Source: Phytoactinopolyspora alkaliphila (GTDB lineage: Bacteria > Actinomycetota > Actinomycetes > Jiangellales > Jiangellaceae). From it: DNA of 64,000 nucleotides. Positions 25,958 through 34,698 of this stretch are shown piece after piece. The stretch covers positions 1 to 64,000 of the forward strand of contig NZ_JAAGOB010000001.1 in NCBI RefSeq assembly GCF_010550695.1. Direction: 5' to 3'. The notes under the pieces were generated by a model. It had not been told where the DNA came from and did not search any database. It worked only from the letters and a program-made list of their open reading frames with translations. How positions within the stretch are numbered: the stretch's first letter is position 1; every line of letters begins with the position of its first letter. A program made the translations under genes and the position numbers.

Positions 25958-26472
25958 GTTTGCAGACTCGCTTCGACTTCGTGTTGCCGCGCGGCTACGT
26001 GGACGGCAACGGCACCGTCCACCAGCAGGGGACCATGCGCCTGGCGACCGCGCGCGACGAGCTCGAGCCGCTGCGGGACCCCTTGGTCGACGGACCGGAC
26101 GATCCACGCCTCACGGTGCTCGTCCTGGCCCGCGTGGTGGAGCGGCTCGGTTCGCTGGAGCTCGTGACGCCCCATGAGATCGAAGGGTTGTTCGCCGTCG
26201 ATCTCGCCTTCCTGCAGGACTTCTACGGTGTGATCAACTTCGGCGGCCAGGATGACTACGACGCCTTGTTGAGCGCGCAGCAGGAGCTCGTCAGCCCGGT
26301 GACGGTGCGGACGACGAGCCGTTCCGGCGTCGAAGCCACGCCGGATGGCGCCGAGCCGGACACCGCGGCCACGGCGGCGACCGCGGATTCCGCGGCCTTG
26401 GCGGCATCGCCGGCCCGGCCTTCCCGGCCCGGGCGCTCGGCCATCGAGGAGATCTCCGGTGCCGGCAGGTGA
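25954..26472 (+). CDS. Small CIS protein, phage tail assembly-like
   Basis: The 172-aa protein has a conserved-looking N-terminal two thirds: RFDFVLPRGYVDGNGTVHQQGTMRLATA, then RDPLVDGPDDPRLTVLVLARVVERLGSLELVT and LFAVDLAFLQDFYGVIN. The last 60 residues are Ala/Thr/Ser/Pro-rich and look disordered. The organisation (beta strands, then helices mentioning promoter-proximal LARVV-type helices) fits small tail-assembly chaperone-like proteins encoded after the tube gene in phages and CIS loci. It is translationally coupled to the tube gene. The function is inferred from position only. Confidence 0.7.
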   Translation: MSLQTRFDFVLPRGYVDGNGTVHQQGTMRLATARDELEPLRDPLVDGPDDPRLTVLVLARVVERLGSLELVTPHEIEGLFAVDLAFLQDFYGVINFGGQDDYDALLSAQQELVSPVTVRTTSRSGVEATPDGAEPDTAATAATADSAALAASPARPSRPGRSAIEEISGAGR

Positions 26473-26478
26473 TGAGCG

Positions 26479-26652
26479 ATGCTGCGTTACCCGGCGGAGG
26501 CGCTCTGGCAGGAGATCGCCTACCTCGCGTACCACCTGCACTGGCCGCTGGATTCACTGCTCGACCTCGAGCATCTGGACCGAGTCCGGATGGTCCGGGC
26601 CGTGGGAGGCCTGAACGACCGGGCATGGGAGGAGGTGCGCGACCGTGCGTGA
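26479..26652 (+). CDS. DUF6760-like 57-aa CIS protein
   Basis: A very short frame encodes MLRYPAEALWQEIAYLAYHL, then HWPLDSLLDLEHLDRVRMVR and an RAWEEVRDRA end. The helical, Trp-rich pattern with LHWPLDSLLDLEH is characteristic of the small DUF6760 family that sits between tube genes in actinobacterial and other CIS clusters. In phages, small proteins at this place couple tube and assembly chaperones. It starts 6 bp after the previous stop and overlaps the next gene by 8 bp, so it is embedded in the operon. The family name is from memory; the gene itself is well supported by context. Confidence 0.8.
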   Translation: MLRYPAEALWQEIAYLAYHLHWPLDSLLDLEHLDRVRMVRAVGGLNDRAWEEVRDRA

Positions 26653-27127
26653 CGCCCAGTTCCTCGGCGGGGAGCCGACCAGCGCCAACCGGTTTCTGTT
26701 TGAGGTGGACGGAGTCGAGATCGGAGTCTTCCGTGAGGTCAGCGGACTACAGGTCACCGCTGAGCTGGAGGAGTACGCCGAAGGCGGCGAGAACGGATAC
26801 GTCCATCGCCTGCCAGGCAGGTTGCGGTGGCCGAATCTGGTCTTCCGGCGAGGTTTGACGCAGAGCGACGCGCTGTTCGCCTGGGTGAACAGGACCGCAG
26901 GCGAGGGCTTTGCCGCGGCGAGCAATCGGCTTGTCCGGTGCACCGGTGCGGTCACCGTCCTCAGTGACCGTCAGGCTCGGCTGCGTGCCTGGGAGTTCGA
27001 CGGTGTGTTCGCGGTGCGGTGGGTGGGGCCACAGTTCGACGTGGACAGCGATCGGACGCTGGAGGAGGAGCTCGAGGTGGCACACAACGGGTTCCGCTCG
27101 AAGTCGGCCGCGGGTGCGCAGACGTGA
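26645..27127 (+). CDS. Second tube-like protein (baseplate-proximal tube initiator)
   Basis: The 160-aa protein shares the tube fold with the 25475 product: NRFLFEVDGVEIGVFREVSGL, then YAEGGENGYVHRLPGRLRWPNLVFRRGLTQSDALFAWVN in segments, and VRWVGPQFDVDSDRTLEEELEVAHNGF. CIS loci such as Afp have such additional tube homologues (Afp5-like) that link the tube to the VgrG hub, which is the likely role here. The start GTG overlaps the preceding small gene, and the stop overlaps the next start by 4 bp. Confidence 0.88.
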   Translation: MRDAQFLGGEPTSANRFLFEVDGVEIGVFREVSGLQVTAELEEYAEGGENGYVHRLPGRLRWPNLVFRRGLTQSDALFAWVNRTAGEGFAAASNRLVRCTGAVTVLSDRQARLRAWEFDGVFAVRWVGPQFDVDSDRTLEEELEVAHNGFRSKSAAGAQT

Positions 27128-29886
27128 CGGCCACGGAGCGCAGCTCGAACCCGGCGGCGCCGGGTGGAGACGAACGCAGCGTGCTCGGCCGGGCGGTAGC
27201 GGCACGCTATCGTCCAGCGCCCCGCGCGCGGGGGGCCAGCATGCGCGCCGGACTCGGTGACGTGGCCGTGGGCTCGGGCACGATGGCCGCGACAGTGGGC
27301 CGCTCAGGAGCGGTGCGGCGCGCCCTGGCAGTGCTCGGCCGGTCGGCAGTCGGCAGCACGATCGCCGGGGCGGATGGCGCCCCGGTGGTTCGTCCGCCGC
27401 GATGGTGGCTGCCGTCTTTCGAGCCTGCGGACGGAACGGCCGCCGCCCTGCCCGGCGGCGTCACCCCACCAGGCCTGCCCCGTGTGGTCCGGCGCGTTCC
27501 TACCCAATCCTCACCCGGGCCCGGTGGCTTCGCCAACCGGCTCGCGCCCACAGCGGTCCCCATGCGCCTTCCCCACGAGGTCGCGGCTGCCGGATCCATG
27601 TTCTCGGCCAAGGACGTCCGGCGGCGAACGGCGCCGAGACCGAGCGCCGACGCGGCCGGCCCGGCGCCGGTGCCGGTGCCGACGGAACCGTCACATGTAG
27701 GTGAGGAGCGTCCGCAGGCCAGCAGGAAGCGCGTACCCGCTGGTGGTGAGCGTCCACCCGCAGGGGGTGAGCGTCCAGGCGCGGGCGGGAAGTACGGGAC
27801 CGGTCCGCCCGGCTTCCGTCCGGCCGCGGCCACGCCTGGCGGCGGGTCCACGCCCCGTGCCATACCGGCCGGTGGATCAATGTCGGGCGGTGATGCGGGC
27901 GGTGGTTCGGTGGTGAGGCGCGCCCAGGTCAGTGGTTCGGTGGTGAGGCGCGCCCAGGTCAGTGGTTCGGTGCCGGGTCGCGCCGCGGCCCGAGACGTCA
28001 CTTATGGCGCGTCGCGCCCGTTCGTTCCAGCATGGACTTTCCCGCGCAACGCGATACATCGCCGCGTACGGGAGCGCCCGACCGTGGCGGGATGGGCGCC
28101 CGTTGCCGGCCGCGTGCCCGCGGCGCCGGTGTCCCGGTCGGCGCGTAGGGGTGAGGCGGGCCTCGACCAGGTGCCCGGAGTGTGGCCGGCGGCCTGGGCG
28201 CGGACCGGCACGCCGGGCCCGACCCTCGGCCTCGTGCGCCGCCGGCAGATCGAACAAGCGGTGAACACTGCGGCCGCCGCCCGCCCGGAGGACACCCGGC
28301 GTGGCGCTGCTCCCGCGTCCGCCCGGCGTGGCGCGGTTGCTGTTCGGCGTGACGTACCTCCCACCGGGGGTGATGCGGCTCTCGCCCGGCGTGGCGCGGT
28401 TCCCGCCCGGGGCGAGGTGCCTCCCGTTCGGGGCGATTCGGCCCTCTCCGGAGGTGATGCGGTGCCGGCCCGGCCTGACGTCGCGCCGGCAGGCCGGGAC
28501 GGCGCATGTGTGGTTTCCGGCCAGGCAAGCGGCATGGTCGGGGACCCGGCGCCGGTTGCGGCCGTCGGCCGGATCCCGGTCGCGTCGGCGGGCAGCCTGC
28601 CGGCCACCATCAGCCGCGTCGCGGAACCGGTGGGACCGGCCGCACCGGGAGGACCGGTCGGACGGGCAGCACGGCCGGGGTGGCTGGTGGGAGGCATGCG
28701 GGTGAGGAGGAGCCGGCCTGTGGGGGTGGGCGACGATGCGCCGCACATTCCGGCGCCGCCGATCTCCGGCGATGTGCCTGTACCCGAGGCCACTCCTGGT
28801 GCGGAGACACGCCGCCGGCCGGCGACGGCGCCGGGTGCGCCTCCGCGGAGCGGGCGGTACCTGTCACCGTCTGGTTCGCCACGGATCGATGCCCCGGCCC
28901 GGGCCGGTGTGCCGGGTGGACGGGACCTGCATACCTTCCCGACGACGAGCCTATGGCCGGCCGCGGGGGCGCGGCGGCTGGCTGTGAGTCCACCGGTGCG
29001 GCGCAGGCAGATGATGATTCCCCGCCGACCGGCCGACGAGACGGCCGTCCGCCACCTGCTCGCGGCGATCCCGGCGAGTCGAATCGGGCGACCCGCAAGG
29101 ATCGGCCGTCGGCCTCCGGCGTCGGCGGACGTGCGTCCGGCTGGTGCCCACGGCGAAGCGCGGGCTCGTGCCCATGGCCGCAGTCATGGTCACGCCCACG
29201 GCCATGCGCCGGTCCGAACGGGGCCGGCGGCGCATGTGCTGTTCCGCATCGCTGTGGCCGCACCTGGGTTTCACGGCACCGCCGTGGCCACGCCGGCGAC
29301 TCTCCGCACCGCCGTTGCCGCGCCTGTGATGCTCCGCACCCTCGTGGCCGCACCGTCACCGCGCCTGCCGGACGTGCGGGCCGTCGCCGTGGCTCCACCA
29401 CGCGGCGTCGCGCCGGGGCTCGGGTCGCAGTCGCCGCCGATAGCTGGTTCCCGGCTCACTCCTCCGGCCTCGGGGCCTGTGCACGAGCGGGCATCCGGCT
29501 CGCCGCTTGCCCAGGTACCCGCTGCGGGCACAACTCGGCGAGCAGGGTCGTGGCCAGGAACGAACTCGTCGCTGGGGGATGGCTTGTCGCTGCCAAGGAA
29601 CTCGTCGCTGGGGGATAGCCCGGCGAGGGACGGCGTCGTACGCCGATCCCACGTGACCGACGAGGTGCCGTCTGCACAGCTCTGGAACGGCGACGACCCG
29701 GCCGCGCCGCGCTACGTGGACGGGGAGTGGGACGCAGACCTGCCTGCGCCTACGAGCCCCGGGGAATCCGTTCTCGGTTCGGACGATCTCGAGTCGATCG
29801 TCGAGCGGGTCATCGAACGGATCGAGCAGCGGGTTCTGGACGAGCTGGAGCGGCGGGGACGTCGCGGTATGCCGGGGGTCCTGTAG
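27124..29886 (+). CDS. 920-aa low-complexity Arg/Ala/Pro/Gly-rich protein of the CIS locus
   Basis: No known domain is recognisable. After a short Ser/Arg/Ala-rich start, nearly the whole protein is disordered-looking sequence rich in Pro, Ala, Gly and Arg. It contains local repeats such as GGERPPAGGERPGAGG, a tandem SGSVVRRAQV pair and RRGAVPARGEVPPVRGDSAL. Only the last 35 residues look ordered: SDDLESIVERVIERIEQRVL followed by DELERRGRRG, a predicted amphipathic helix. Homologous CIS loci usually have a much shorter protein with such a C-terminal helix at this place. The coding frame is supported by G/C third positions and 4-bp and 1-bp overlaps with both neighbours. It might be a linker, chaperone or cargo-loading scaffold; this is a guess. 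Confidence 0.8.
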   Translation: MTATERSSNPAAPGGDERSVLGRAVAARYRPAPRARGASMRAGLGDVAVGSGTMAATVGRSGAVRRALAVLGRSAVGSTIAGADGAPVVRPPRWWLPSFEPADGTAAALPGGVTPPGLPRVVRRVPTQSSPGPGGFANRLAPTAVPMRLPHEVAAAGSMFSAKDVRRRTAPRPSADAAGPAPVPVPTEPSHVGEERPQASRKRVPAGGERPPAGGERPGAGGKYGTGPPGFRPAAATPGGGSTPRAIPAGGSMSGGDAGGGSVVRRAQVSGSVVRRAQVSGSVPGRAAARDVTYGASRPFVPAWTFPRNAIHRRVRERPTVAGWAPVAGRVPAAPVSRSARRGEAGLDQVPGVWPAAWARTGTPGPTLGLVRRRQIEQAVNTAAAARPEDTRRGAAPASARRGAVAVRRDVPPTGGDAALARRGAVPARGEVPPVRGDSALSGGDAVPARPDVAPAGRDGACVVSGQASGMVGDPAPVAAVGRIPVASAGSLPATISRVAEPVGPAAPGGPVGRAARPGWLVGGMRVRRSRPVGVGDDAPHIPAPPISGDVPVPEATPGAETRRRPATAPGAPPRSGRYLSPSGSPRIDAPARAGVPGGRDLHTFPTTSLWPAAGARRLAVSPPVRRRQMMIPRRPADETAVRHLLAAIPASRIGRPARIGRRPPASADVRPAGAHGEARARAHGRSHGHAHGHAPVRTGPAAHVLFRIAVAAPGFHGTAVATPATLRTAVAAPVMLRTLVAAPSPRLPDVRAVAVAPPRGVAPGLGSQSPPIAGSRLTPPASGPVHERASGSPLAQVPAAGTTRRAGSWPGTNSSLGDGLSLPRNSSLGDSPARDGVVRRSHVTDEVPSAQLWNGDDPAAPRYVDGEWDADLPAPTSPGESVLGSDDLESIVERVIERIEQRVLDELERRGRRGMPGVL
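27901..27972 (+). repeat. 30-bp in-frame tandem repeat inside the low-complexity gene
   Basis: 27901-27930 and 27931-27960 are identical except for the first base, and the first 12 bases recur at 27961-27972. Each unit encodes about ten residues ending SVVRRAQV. In-frame expansion of a G/C-rich repeat suggests that length variation is tolerated. Confidence 0.85.
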
Positions 29887-30539
29887 TGGCGACGGAGAAG
29901 GCGTTCCTGGAGATCGAAGGCGGTGAGCGTGTGCCCTGCCTGTTCAACCCAGCCCAGTTCACGGTCGCGCGTTCCAACGAGTGGGCGGCCGACCGGCTGC
30001 CGGGCAAGGGCGTGCCCACATTGCGCTACGCCGGCGCGCAGTCCGGCTGGCTGCGGATGGAGCTGTTTTTCGACACCACGCACGACGGCAGCCCGGTCAC
30101 CCGGTACACCGGCCGCATCATGGGCCTGATGGACGTCGACCTGACGCTGCCCGGCACCGACGAGACGACCAACAACGCCAGGCCGCCGTACGTGACCTTC
30201 CACTGGGGCGACCTGCATTCGTTCAAAGCCGTCGTCAGTGATCTGAAGCTGGCGTTCACCTACTTCTCCTCCAGCGGCGTGCCGCTGCGGGCGACGTTGT
30301 CCGTCACGCTGCGCCAGTACGAGCCGTCGCACGCCTTCGGGCCGCAGAACCCGACGTCCGGAACGCCACGGCCGCACCGGGTCCACCGCGTGCAACCAGG
30401 AGAGACGCTGGACCGGATCGCCGCGCGCTACTACGGCGACTCCACCCGATGGCGCAGCCTCGCCGAGGCGAACGGCATCGCGGATCCCCTCGATCTGCGG
30501 GCCGGCCGGCTCCTCTCGGTGCCGAGGATCGAATCATGA
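29886..30539 (+). CDS. LysM-domain baseplate hub protein
   Basis: The 217-aa protein begins with a domain typical of CIS/phage hub proteins (KAFLEIEGGERVPCLFNPAQFTV, then GWLRMELFFDTTHDG and FHWGDLHSFKAVVSDLKLAFTYF). It ends in a LysM fold (HRVQPGETLDRIAARYYGDSTRWRSLAEANG, then LRAGRLLSVPRI). In Afp/PVC and phages such proteins (Afp7/gp53-like) clamp the tube and spike. The LysM domain here probably serves baseplate assembly rather than peptidoglycan binding, as the product has no signal peptide. The start GTG overlaps the preceding TAG by one base. Confidence 0.9.
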   Translation: MATEKAFLEIEGGERVPCLFNPAQFTVARSNEWAADRLPGKGVPTLRYAGAQSGWLRMELFFDTTHDGSPVTRYTGRIMGLMDVDLTLPGTDETTNNARPPYVTFHWGDLHSFKAVVSDLKLAFTYFSSSGVPLRATLSVTLRQYEPSHAFGPQNPTSGTPRPHRVHRVQPGETLDRIAARYYGDSTRWRSLAEANGIADPLDLRAGRLLSVPRIES

Positions 30540-32290
30540 CGCAGGTGACCAGGTTGGCTCCCGAGGTGGTCGTGGAGGGCAGGTCGCTGCCCCAGGCCTG
30601 GCGTGAGGCGCTGACCCAGCTACGCGTCGAGCTTGGGCTGCGAGCCGTGGGGCAGGTGACGATCCGGTACGCCGATCCGGGCTATGCGCTCTCGGCCCAG
30701 TCCGTGTTCGCCATCGGGGCGACGGTCGAGGTCGGCGTTGTGGGCGACGGTTCGCTCGCCACGGCGGAAGTCAGCGGCGTGGCGATCGAGCAGCGTGCGG
30801 GCATGCCACCGGAACTGACGGTGACAGCACACGACGTCGCCCACCGGCTCACCGGTGCCACCCGGGTGCGCACGTTCACGAACGCCACGTATGCCGACAT
30901 GATCAGATCCGTGCTGCACCGCGCCGGTGTCAGCGGGCGGGTCGCCGACTCGTCCACCAGACACGAGTATGTGCTGCAGGTGGGGACCGATCTGGATTTC
31001 GTCGACGAGCTCAGCGATCGTCTCGGGTGGGACTGGCAGGTCGAGGGCCGGCAGGTGGTCGTCGGGCCGCCGAGCACCGAGTCGTCGACTACGGTCGAGC
31101 TCGGGTCAGACATCAGTGAGTTCTCCGTACGCGCATCCGGGCGCCACCCTGGCGCGGTGGAGGCCCGCGGATGGAGCCGGTCGGACAAGCGTGAAGTCGC
31201 CTCCAAACCGGCGATGGTGTCCGAAGCCGCGCCGGCCGCGGCATCGCAGCTGGTGGACAGCTTCGTCGCGTCGGCGGGCTCGCTGCGCACCGGTACGGCG
31301 ATCACGGCGGCAACGGCCGTCTCCGACCGGGCGGAGGCCGACAGCGTGGCCGGCGCGCTCCGGGACCGCCTCGCCGCTGCCGCGGTGACGGCACGCGGCC
31401 GCGGCCCGGTGAACCGGGCGTTGCGCCCGGGCGCGGGACTGACGGTGACGCATGCCGGCCCGGCGTCGGGAACGTACTTCGTCAGCCAGGTGGAGCACGT
31501 CTATCGCCGTTCCGGATTCGAGACCCGGTTCGTCGCGGGCGAACGCCGGCCGACCGGCCTGGTCGACACGCTGAGCTCCGCTCCGGCCGGCGGCGGGCTG
31601 ACCCACGACGGCTTGGTGGTCGGGGTGGTGACCAACAACGACGATCCCGAGAAGCTTGGCCGCGTGAAGGTCAACTTTCCGTGGATCAGCGTCGAGGTCG
31701 AGAGCGCGTGGGCGCGCGTCGCATCGATCGGAGGCGGCGGCAACCGCGGGATGGTGTCCCTGCCGGAGGTCAACGACGAGGTCCTGGTCGGCTTCGAGGG
31801 CGGTGACCTGCGCACGCCGGTTGTCTTGGGGGGATTGCACGGCGGCAAGGACCGGCCCCCGGAGTACGCGGTGAAGAGTGGCCGGACCACCTACCGCCGG
31901 ATCACCTCGCGGCTGGGGCACGTCATCGAGATGGCCGACGGTGATCCTCCGGACCGGCACATCCTGATCGCGCTGGCCGGCGGGGACCGGCAGATCAGCT
32001 TGGCCCACGACCGGATGGACATCGAGCTTCCCGGCGGCGTCCCGTTCACGCTCAAGGCGGGAGAGGCATCGATAGCGGTCGATGCCGGCGGCGGCATCGT
32101 CCTCGACGGCACCAAGGTCGAGATCACGGGGCGGCAGGGCGTGTCCATCAACGGCATGAATGTCGCGTTGAAGGCGGATGCGGAGGTGTCGATGGAAGCG
32201 GCCGTCGCCGCCATCCGGGCCAAGGTGCAGGCCACGGTCGAGGGCGCCGCGGCCCTGAACCTCAAGGCTGGGGTGGTGAAGATCAATTGA
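30536..32290 (+). CDS. VgrG-like spike / baseplate protein V
   Basis: The 584-aa protein combines a gp27-like hub half (VTIRYADPGYALSAQSVF, then MIRSVLHRAGVSGRV and YVLQVGTDLDFVDELSDRLGWDW) with an OB-fold (GLVVGVVTNNDDPEKLGRVKV, then WARVASIGGGGNRGMVSLPEVNDEVLVGFEGGD in parts). A beta-helical needle of repeating short strands follows (GGIVLDGTKVEITGRQGVSINGMNVALKAD). This is the central spike onto which the PAAR-like tip docks. It overlaps the LysM gene and the gp25 gene by 4 bp each. Confidence 0.93.
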   Translation: MTQVTRLAPEVVVEGRSLPQAWREALTQLRVELGLRAVGQVTIRYADPGYALSAQSVFAIGATVEVGVVGDGSLATAEVSGVAIEQRAGMPPELTVTAHDVAHRLTGATRVRTFTNATYADMIRSVLHRAGVSGRVADSSTRHEYVLQVGTDLDFVDELSDRLGWDWQVEGRQVVVGPPSTESSTTVELGSDISEFSVRASGRHPGAVEARGWSRSDKREVASKPAMVSEAAPAAASQLVDSFVASAGSLRTGTAITAATAVSDRAEADSVAGALRDRLAAAAVTARGRGPVNRALRPGAGLTVTHAGPASGTYFVSQVEHVYRRSGFETRFVAGERRPTGLVDTLSSAPAGGGLTHDGLVVGVVTNNDDPEKLGRVKVNFPWISVEVESAWARVASIGGGGNRGMVSLPEVNDEVLVGFEGGDLRTPVVLGGLHGGKDRPPEYAVKSGRTTYRRITSRLGHVIEMADGDPPDRHILIALAGGDRQISLAHDRMDIELPGGVPFTLKAGEASIAVDAGGGIVLDGTKVEITGRQGVSINGMNVALKADAEVSMEAAVAAIRAKVQATVEGAAALNLKAGVVKIN

Positions 32291-32733
32291 GTGATCACGA
32301 CCGGCCCGTGCGCGCTCCGTCGCCACCGGCGAGGTTCGACGCCTCCTTCATCGGCCGCGGCCTGTTCTGGCCGATGCAGGTCGATCACACGGGCGCGATC
32401 CGGCTGACGACCGGCGCACAGGAGCTCGACCGCTCCATCCGGGTGATCCTGCTGACGGCGCCGGGGGAGCGGGTGATGCGCCCGGCGTTCGGCTGCCGCA
32501 TCTGGGATCTGATGTTCGAGCCGATCACCCCGAACCTGATCGGCCTGATCTCCCAGGCCGTGCGTGACGCGATCGCTCAGTGGGAGCCGCGCGTCGAGGT
32601 GGACGACGTGTCGCCGGTGCACGACGACGAGGAACCCGGGCTGGTGCGGATCGGGATCACGTACCGGGTGAAGAGTTCCAACGACCGCCGGAACCTCGTC
32701 TATCCGTTCTACGTCATCCCACGTGAGGACTGA
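32287..32733 (+). CDS. gp25-like baseplate wedge protein
   Basis: The 148-aa protein has the GPW/gp25 signature: LTTGAQELDRSIRVILLTAPGERVMRPAFG read in parts, then LFEPI-like MFEPITPNLIGLISQAVRDAI, WEPRVEVDDV and YRVKSSNDRRNLVYPFYV. The E-P-R core region is shared with lysozyme-like fold wedge initiators that seed sheath assembly. The start is a TTG overlapping the spike stop (TTGA). A Pro/Arg-rich leader of about 18 residues precedes the fold. Confidence 0.92.
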   Translation: MSDHDRPVRAPSPPARFDASFIGRGLFWPMQVDHTGAIRLTTGAQELDRSIRVILLTAPGERVMRPAFGCRIWDLMFEPITPNLIGLISQAVRDAIAQWEPRVEVDDVSPVHDDEEPGLVRIGITYRVKSSNDRRNLVYPFYVIPRED

Positions 32734-32736
32734 GCG

Positions 32737-34698
32737 ATGCCGCTGCCTGCCCCGAACCTCGACGACCGCCGGTTCCAGGACCTGGTGGACGAGGCGAAAC
32801 GCTTGATACCGCAGTTCTGCCCGGAGTGGACCAACCACAACGTGGGCGATCCGGGCGTGGCCCTCATCGAGCTGTTCGCGTGGATGAGCGAATCGGTGCT
32901 CTTCAGGCTGAACCAGGTCCCCGAGAAGCTCTACGTCCACTTCCTCAATCTCGTCGGGATCGAGCCGTTCCCACCGGCCGTGGCGCGCACGGACATCACG
33001 TTCTGGCTGTCTACGGCACTGGAGCAGGTGGTGACGGTGCCGGCCGGGACCGAGGTGTCGACGGGATCGGGCGACGAGCGGCCGGTGGTGTTCTCCACCA
33101 CGACGGAGCTGAGCATCCGCCCGCCGCGATTCAGCGCGCTGCTGACGATCGATGCCGGTGAGCGGGTGACCGACCGGTGGGAGGAGTTCACCGCGCTCGG
33201 TGTGCCGGTCGAGTGCTTCACGCCGGGCCTGACCCCCGGCGACGCGTTCTATCTCGGCTTCGAGGAGAGCCTGGCTGGTACCGCCGTCCGGCTCGGTCTC
33301 GGCGCCGAAGCCGAGGGCATCGGCGTCGATCCGCGCAGGCCGCCGCTGACGTGGGAGGCGTGGACGGGAGAGGCCTGGGCCGGCGCCGCGGTGCACCGGG
33401 ACACGACGGGCGGGCTCAACCGGGACGGCGACGTGGTGATCATGGCGCCGATGCGGCACGCGCCGCTGAGCCTCGGGGGCACGTCCGCGCATTGGCTCCG
33501 AGGGCGTCTGCTGCTGCCGGCGCCCGGCCAGCCGGGCTACCGGGTGTCGCCGAGGATCCGCACGCTCTCTGCGTCGGCCGTCGGCGGCACCGTGCCGGCA
33601 GAGCACGCCACCGTGATGGGCACGGAGAGCCTGGGGCGCTCGACCGGAGCGCCGGGACAGACCTTCGCGGTGTCCACGTCACCCGTCCTGCCACGGCGGG
33701 ACGGGGAGTCGATCCGGGTGATCGATCGTTCCGGCGCGTCGACCTGGGACGAGGTCATGGACTTCTCCCATAGCGGGCCTGGTGACCGGCACGTCGTCTG
33801 GGACTCGAGCACCGGCGAGGTGCGGTTCGGTCCCCGCGTGCGGTACCCCGACGGGCACATCCGGCAGCACGGCGCCGTGCCACCCGACGGCGCCGAGGTG
33901 GTGGTGACGCGTTACCGCTGCGGCGGTGGGCAGGTCGGCAACGTCGGCGCCCGGACCCTTACGGAACTCCGGGCCACGGTGTCCTACGTTTCCGGCGCGG
34001 TGAACCTCGCGGCGGCGGCGGGCGGCGTCGACGCCGAGACGGTGGACGAGGCCAAGGTCCGGGGCCCGATGACCCTGCGGACGGGGAGCCGCGCGGTCAC
34101 CGCCGGGGACTTCGAACGGCTCGCCGCGGAGGCCTCGGCGCAGGTGGCCCGGGCTCGGTGCCTGCCTGCGCGCCCGGTCGGCGACCCGGCTGGACGTACC
34201 GTGTCCGGTCCCGTTCGCGTCATGCTGGTCCCACATGTGCGCACCCACCCGCGGGATCAGCGCCTCGACGACTTCGCGCTCTCCGCCGCCCTGCTCGACG
34301 TGGTGCGCGACCATCTCGACCGGCATCGCCTCGTGGGGACGGCCGTCGAGGTCGGCACCCCCTACTACCAGGGGGTCAGCGTCGCGGCGATGGTCCGGGC
34401 ACAGCCGGGGCGGCCGGCGGAGCTGGTTCGCCAGCGCGTGGAGGACGAGCTGACCCGCTACATCAATCCCCTGACCGGCGGTCCGGAGGGCAGCGGGTGG
34501 CCGTTCGAGACGGATCTGAGCTTTGCGGCCGTGTCGCAGCTGGTCGAGGCAGTGGACGGTGTCGACCGGATGGAAGAGGTGCTGCTTTTCGAGTTCGACC
34601 TGCGGACCGGCCGCCGGATCGGCAGCGGGCGGGACATCATCCGTCTCGAGCCGGACTCGCTGTTCCTGTCCGCCGCTCACCAGGTGGTGGTCCGATGA
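32737..34698 (+). CDS. Baseplate J-like protein
   Basis: The 653-aa protein begins PLPAPNLDDRRFQDLVDEAKRLIPQF and CPEWTNHNVGDPGVALIELFAWMSE (in parts), the standard start of the putative baseplate assembly family (TIGR02243-like). The middle has RYRCGGGQVGNVGARTLTELR and KVRGPMTLRTGSRAVTAGDFERLA. The C-terminus resembles gp6/J wedge proteins with GTAVEVGTPYYQGVSVAAMV and LTRYINPLTGGPEGSGWPF. It forms the ring connecting gp25 to the tail proteins. It starts 3 bp after the gp25 stop and overlaps the tail I gene by 4 bp. Confidence 0.93.
   Translation: MPLPAPNLDDRRFQDLVDEAKRLIPQFCPEWTNHNVGDPGVALIELFAWMSESVLFRLNQVPEKLYVHFLNLVGIEPFPPAVARTDITFWLSTALEQVVTVPAGTEVSTGSGDERPVVFSTTTELSIRPPRFSALLTIDAGERVTDRWEEFTALGVPVECFTPGLTPGDAFYLGFEESLAGTAVRLGLGAEAEGIGVDPRRPPLTWEAWTGEAWAGAAVHRDTTGGLNRDGDVVIMAPMRHAPLSLGGTSAHWLRGRLLLPAPGQPGYRVSPRIRTLSASAVGGTVPAEHATVMGTESLGRSTGAPGQTFAVSTSPVLPRRDGESIRVIDRSGASTWDEVMDFSHSGPGDRHVVWDSSTGEVRFGPRVRYPDGHIRQHGAVPPDGAEVVVTRYRCGGGQVGNVGARTLTELRATVSYVSGAVNLAAAAGGVDAETVDEAKVRGPMTLRTGSRAVTAGDFERLAAEASAQVARARCLPARPVGDPAGRTVSGPVRVMLVPHVRTHPRDQRLDDFALSAALLDVVRDHLDRHRLVGTAVEVGTPYYQGVSVAAMVRAQPGRPAELVRQRVEDELTRYINPLTGGPEGSGWPFETDLSFAAVSQLVEAVDGVDRMEEVLLFEFDLRTGRRIGSGRDIIRLEPDSLFLSAAHQVVVR

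Noticed and set aside
27901-27972. Possible CRISPR or iteron array
   Set aside because: The 30-bp units are directly adjacent and in frame within a low-complexity coding sequence.
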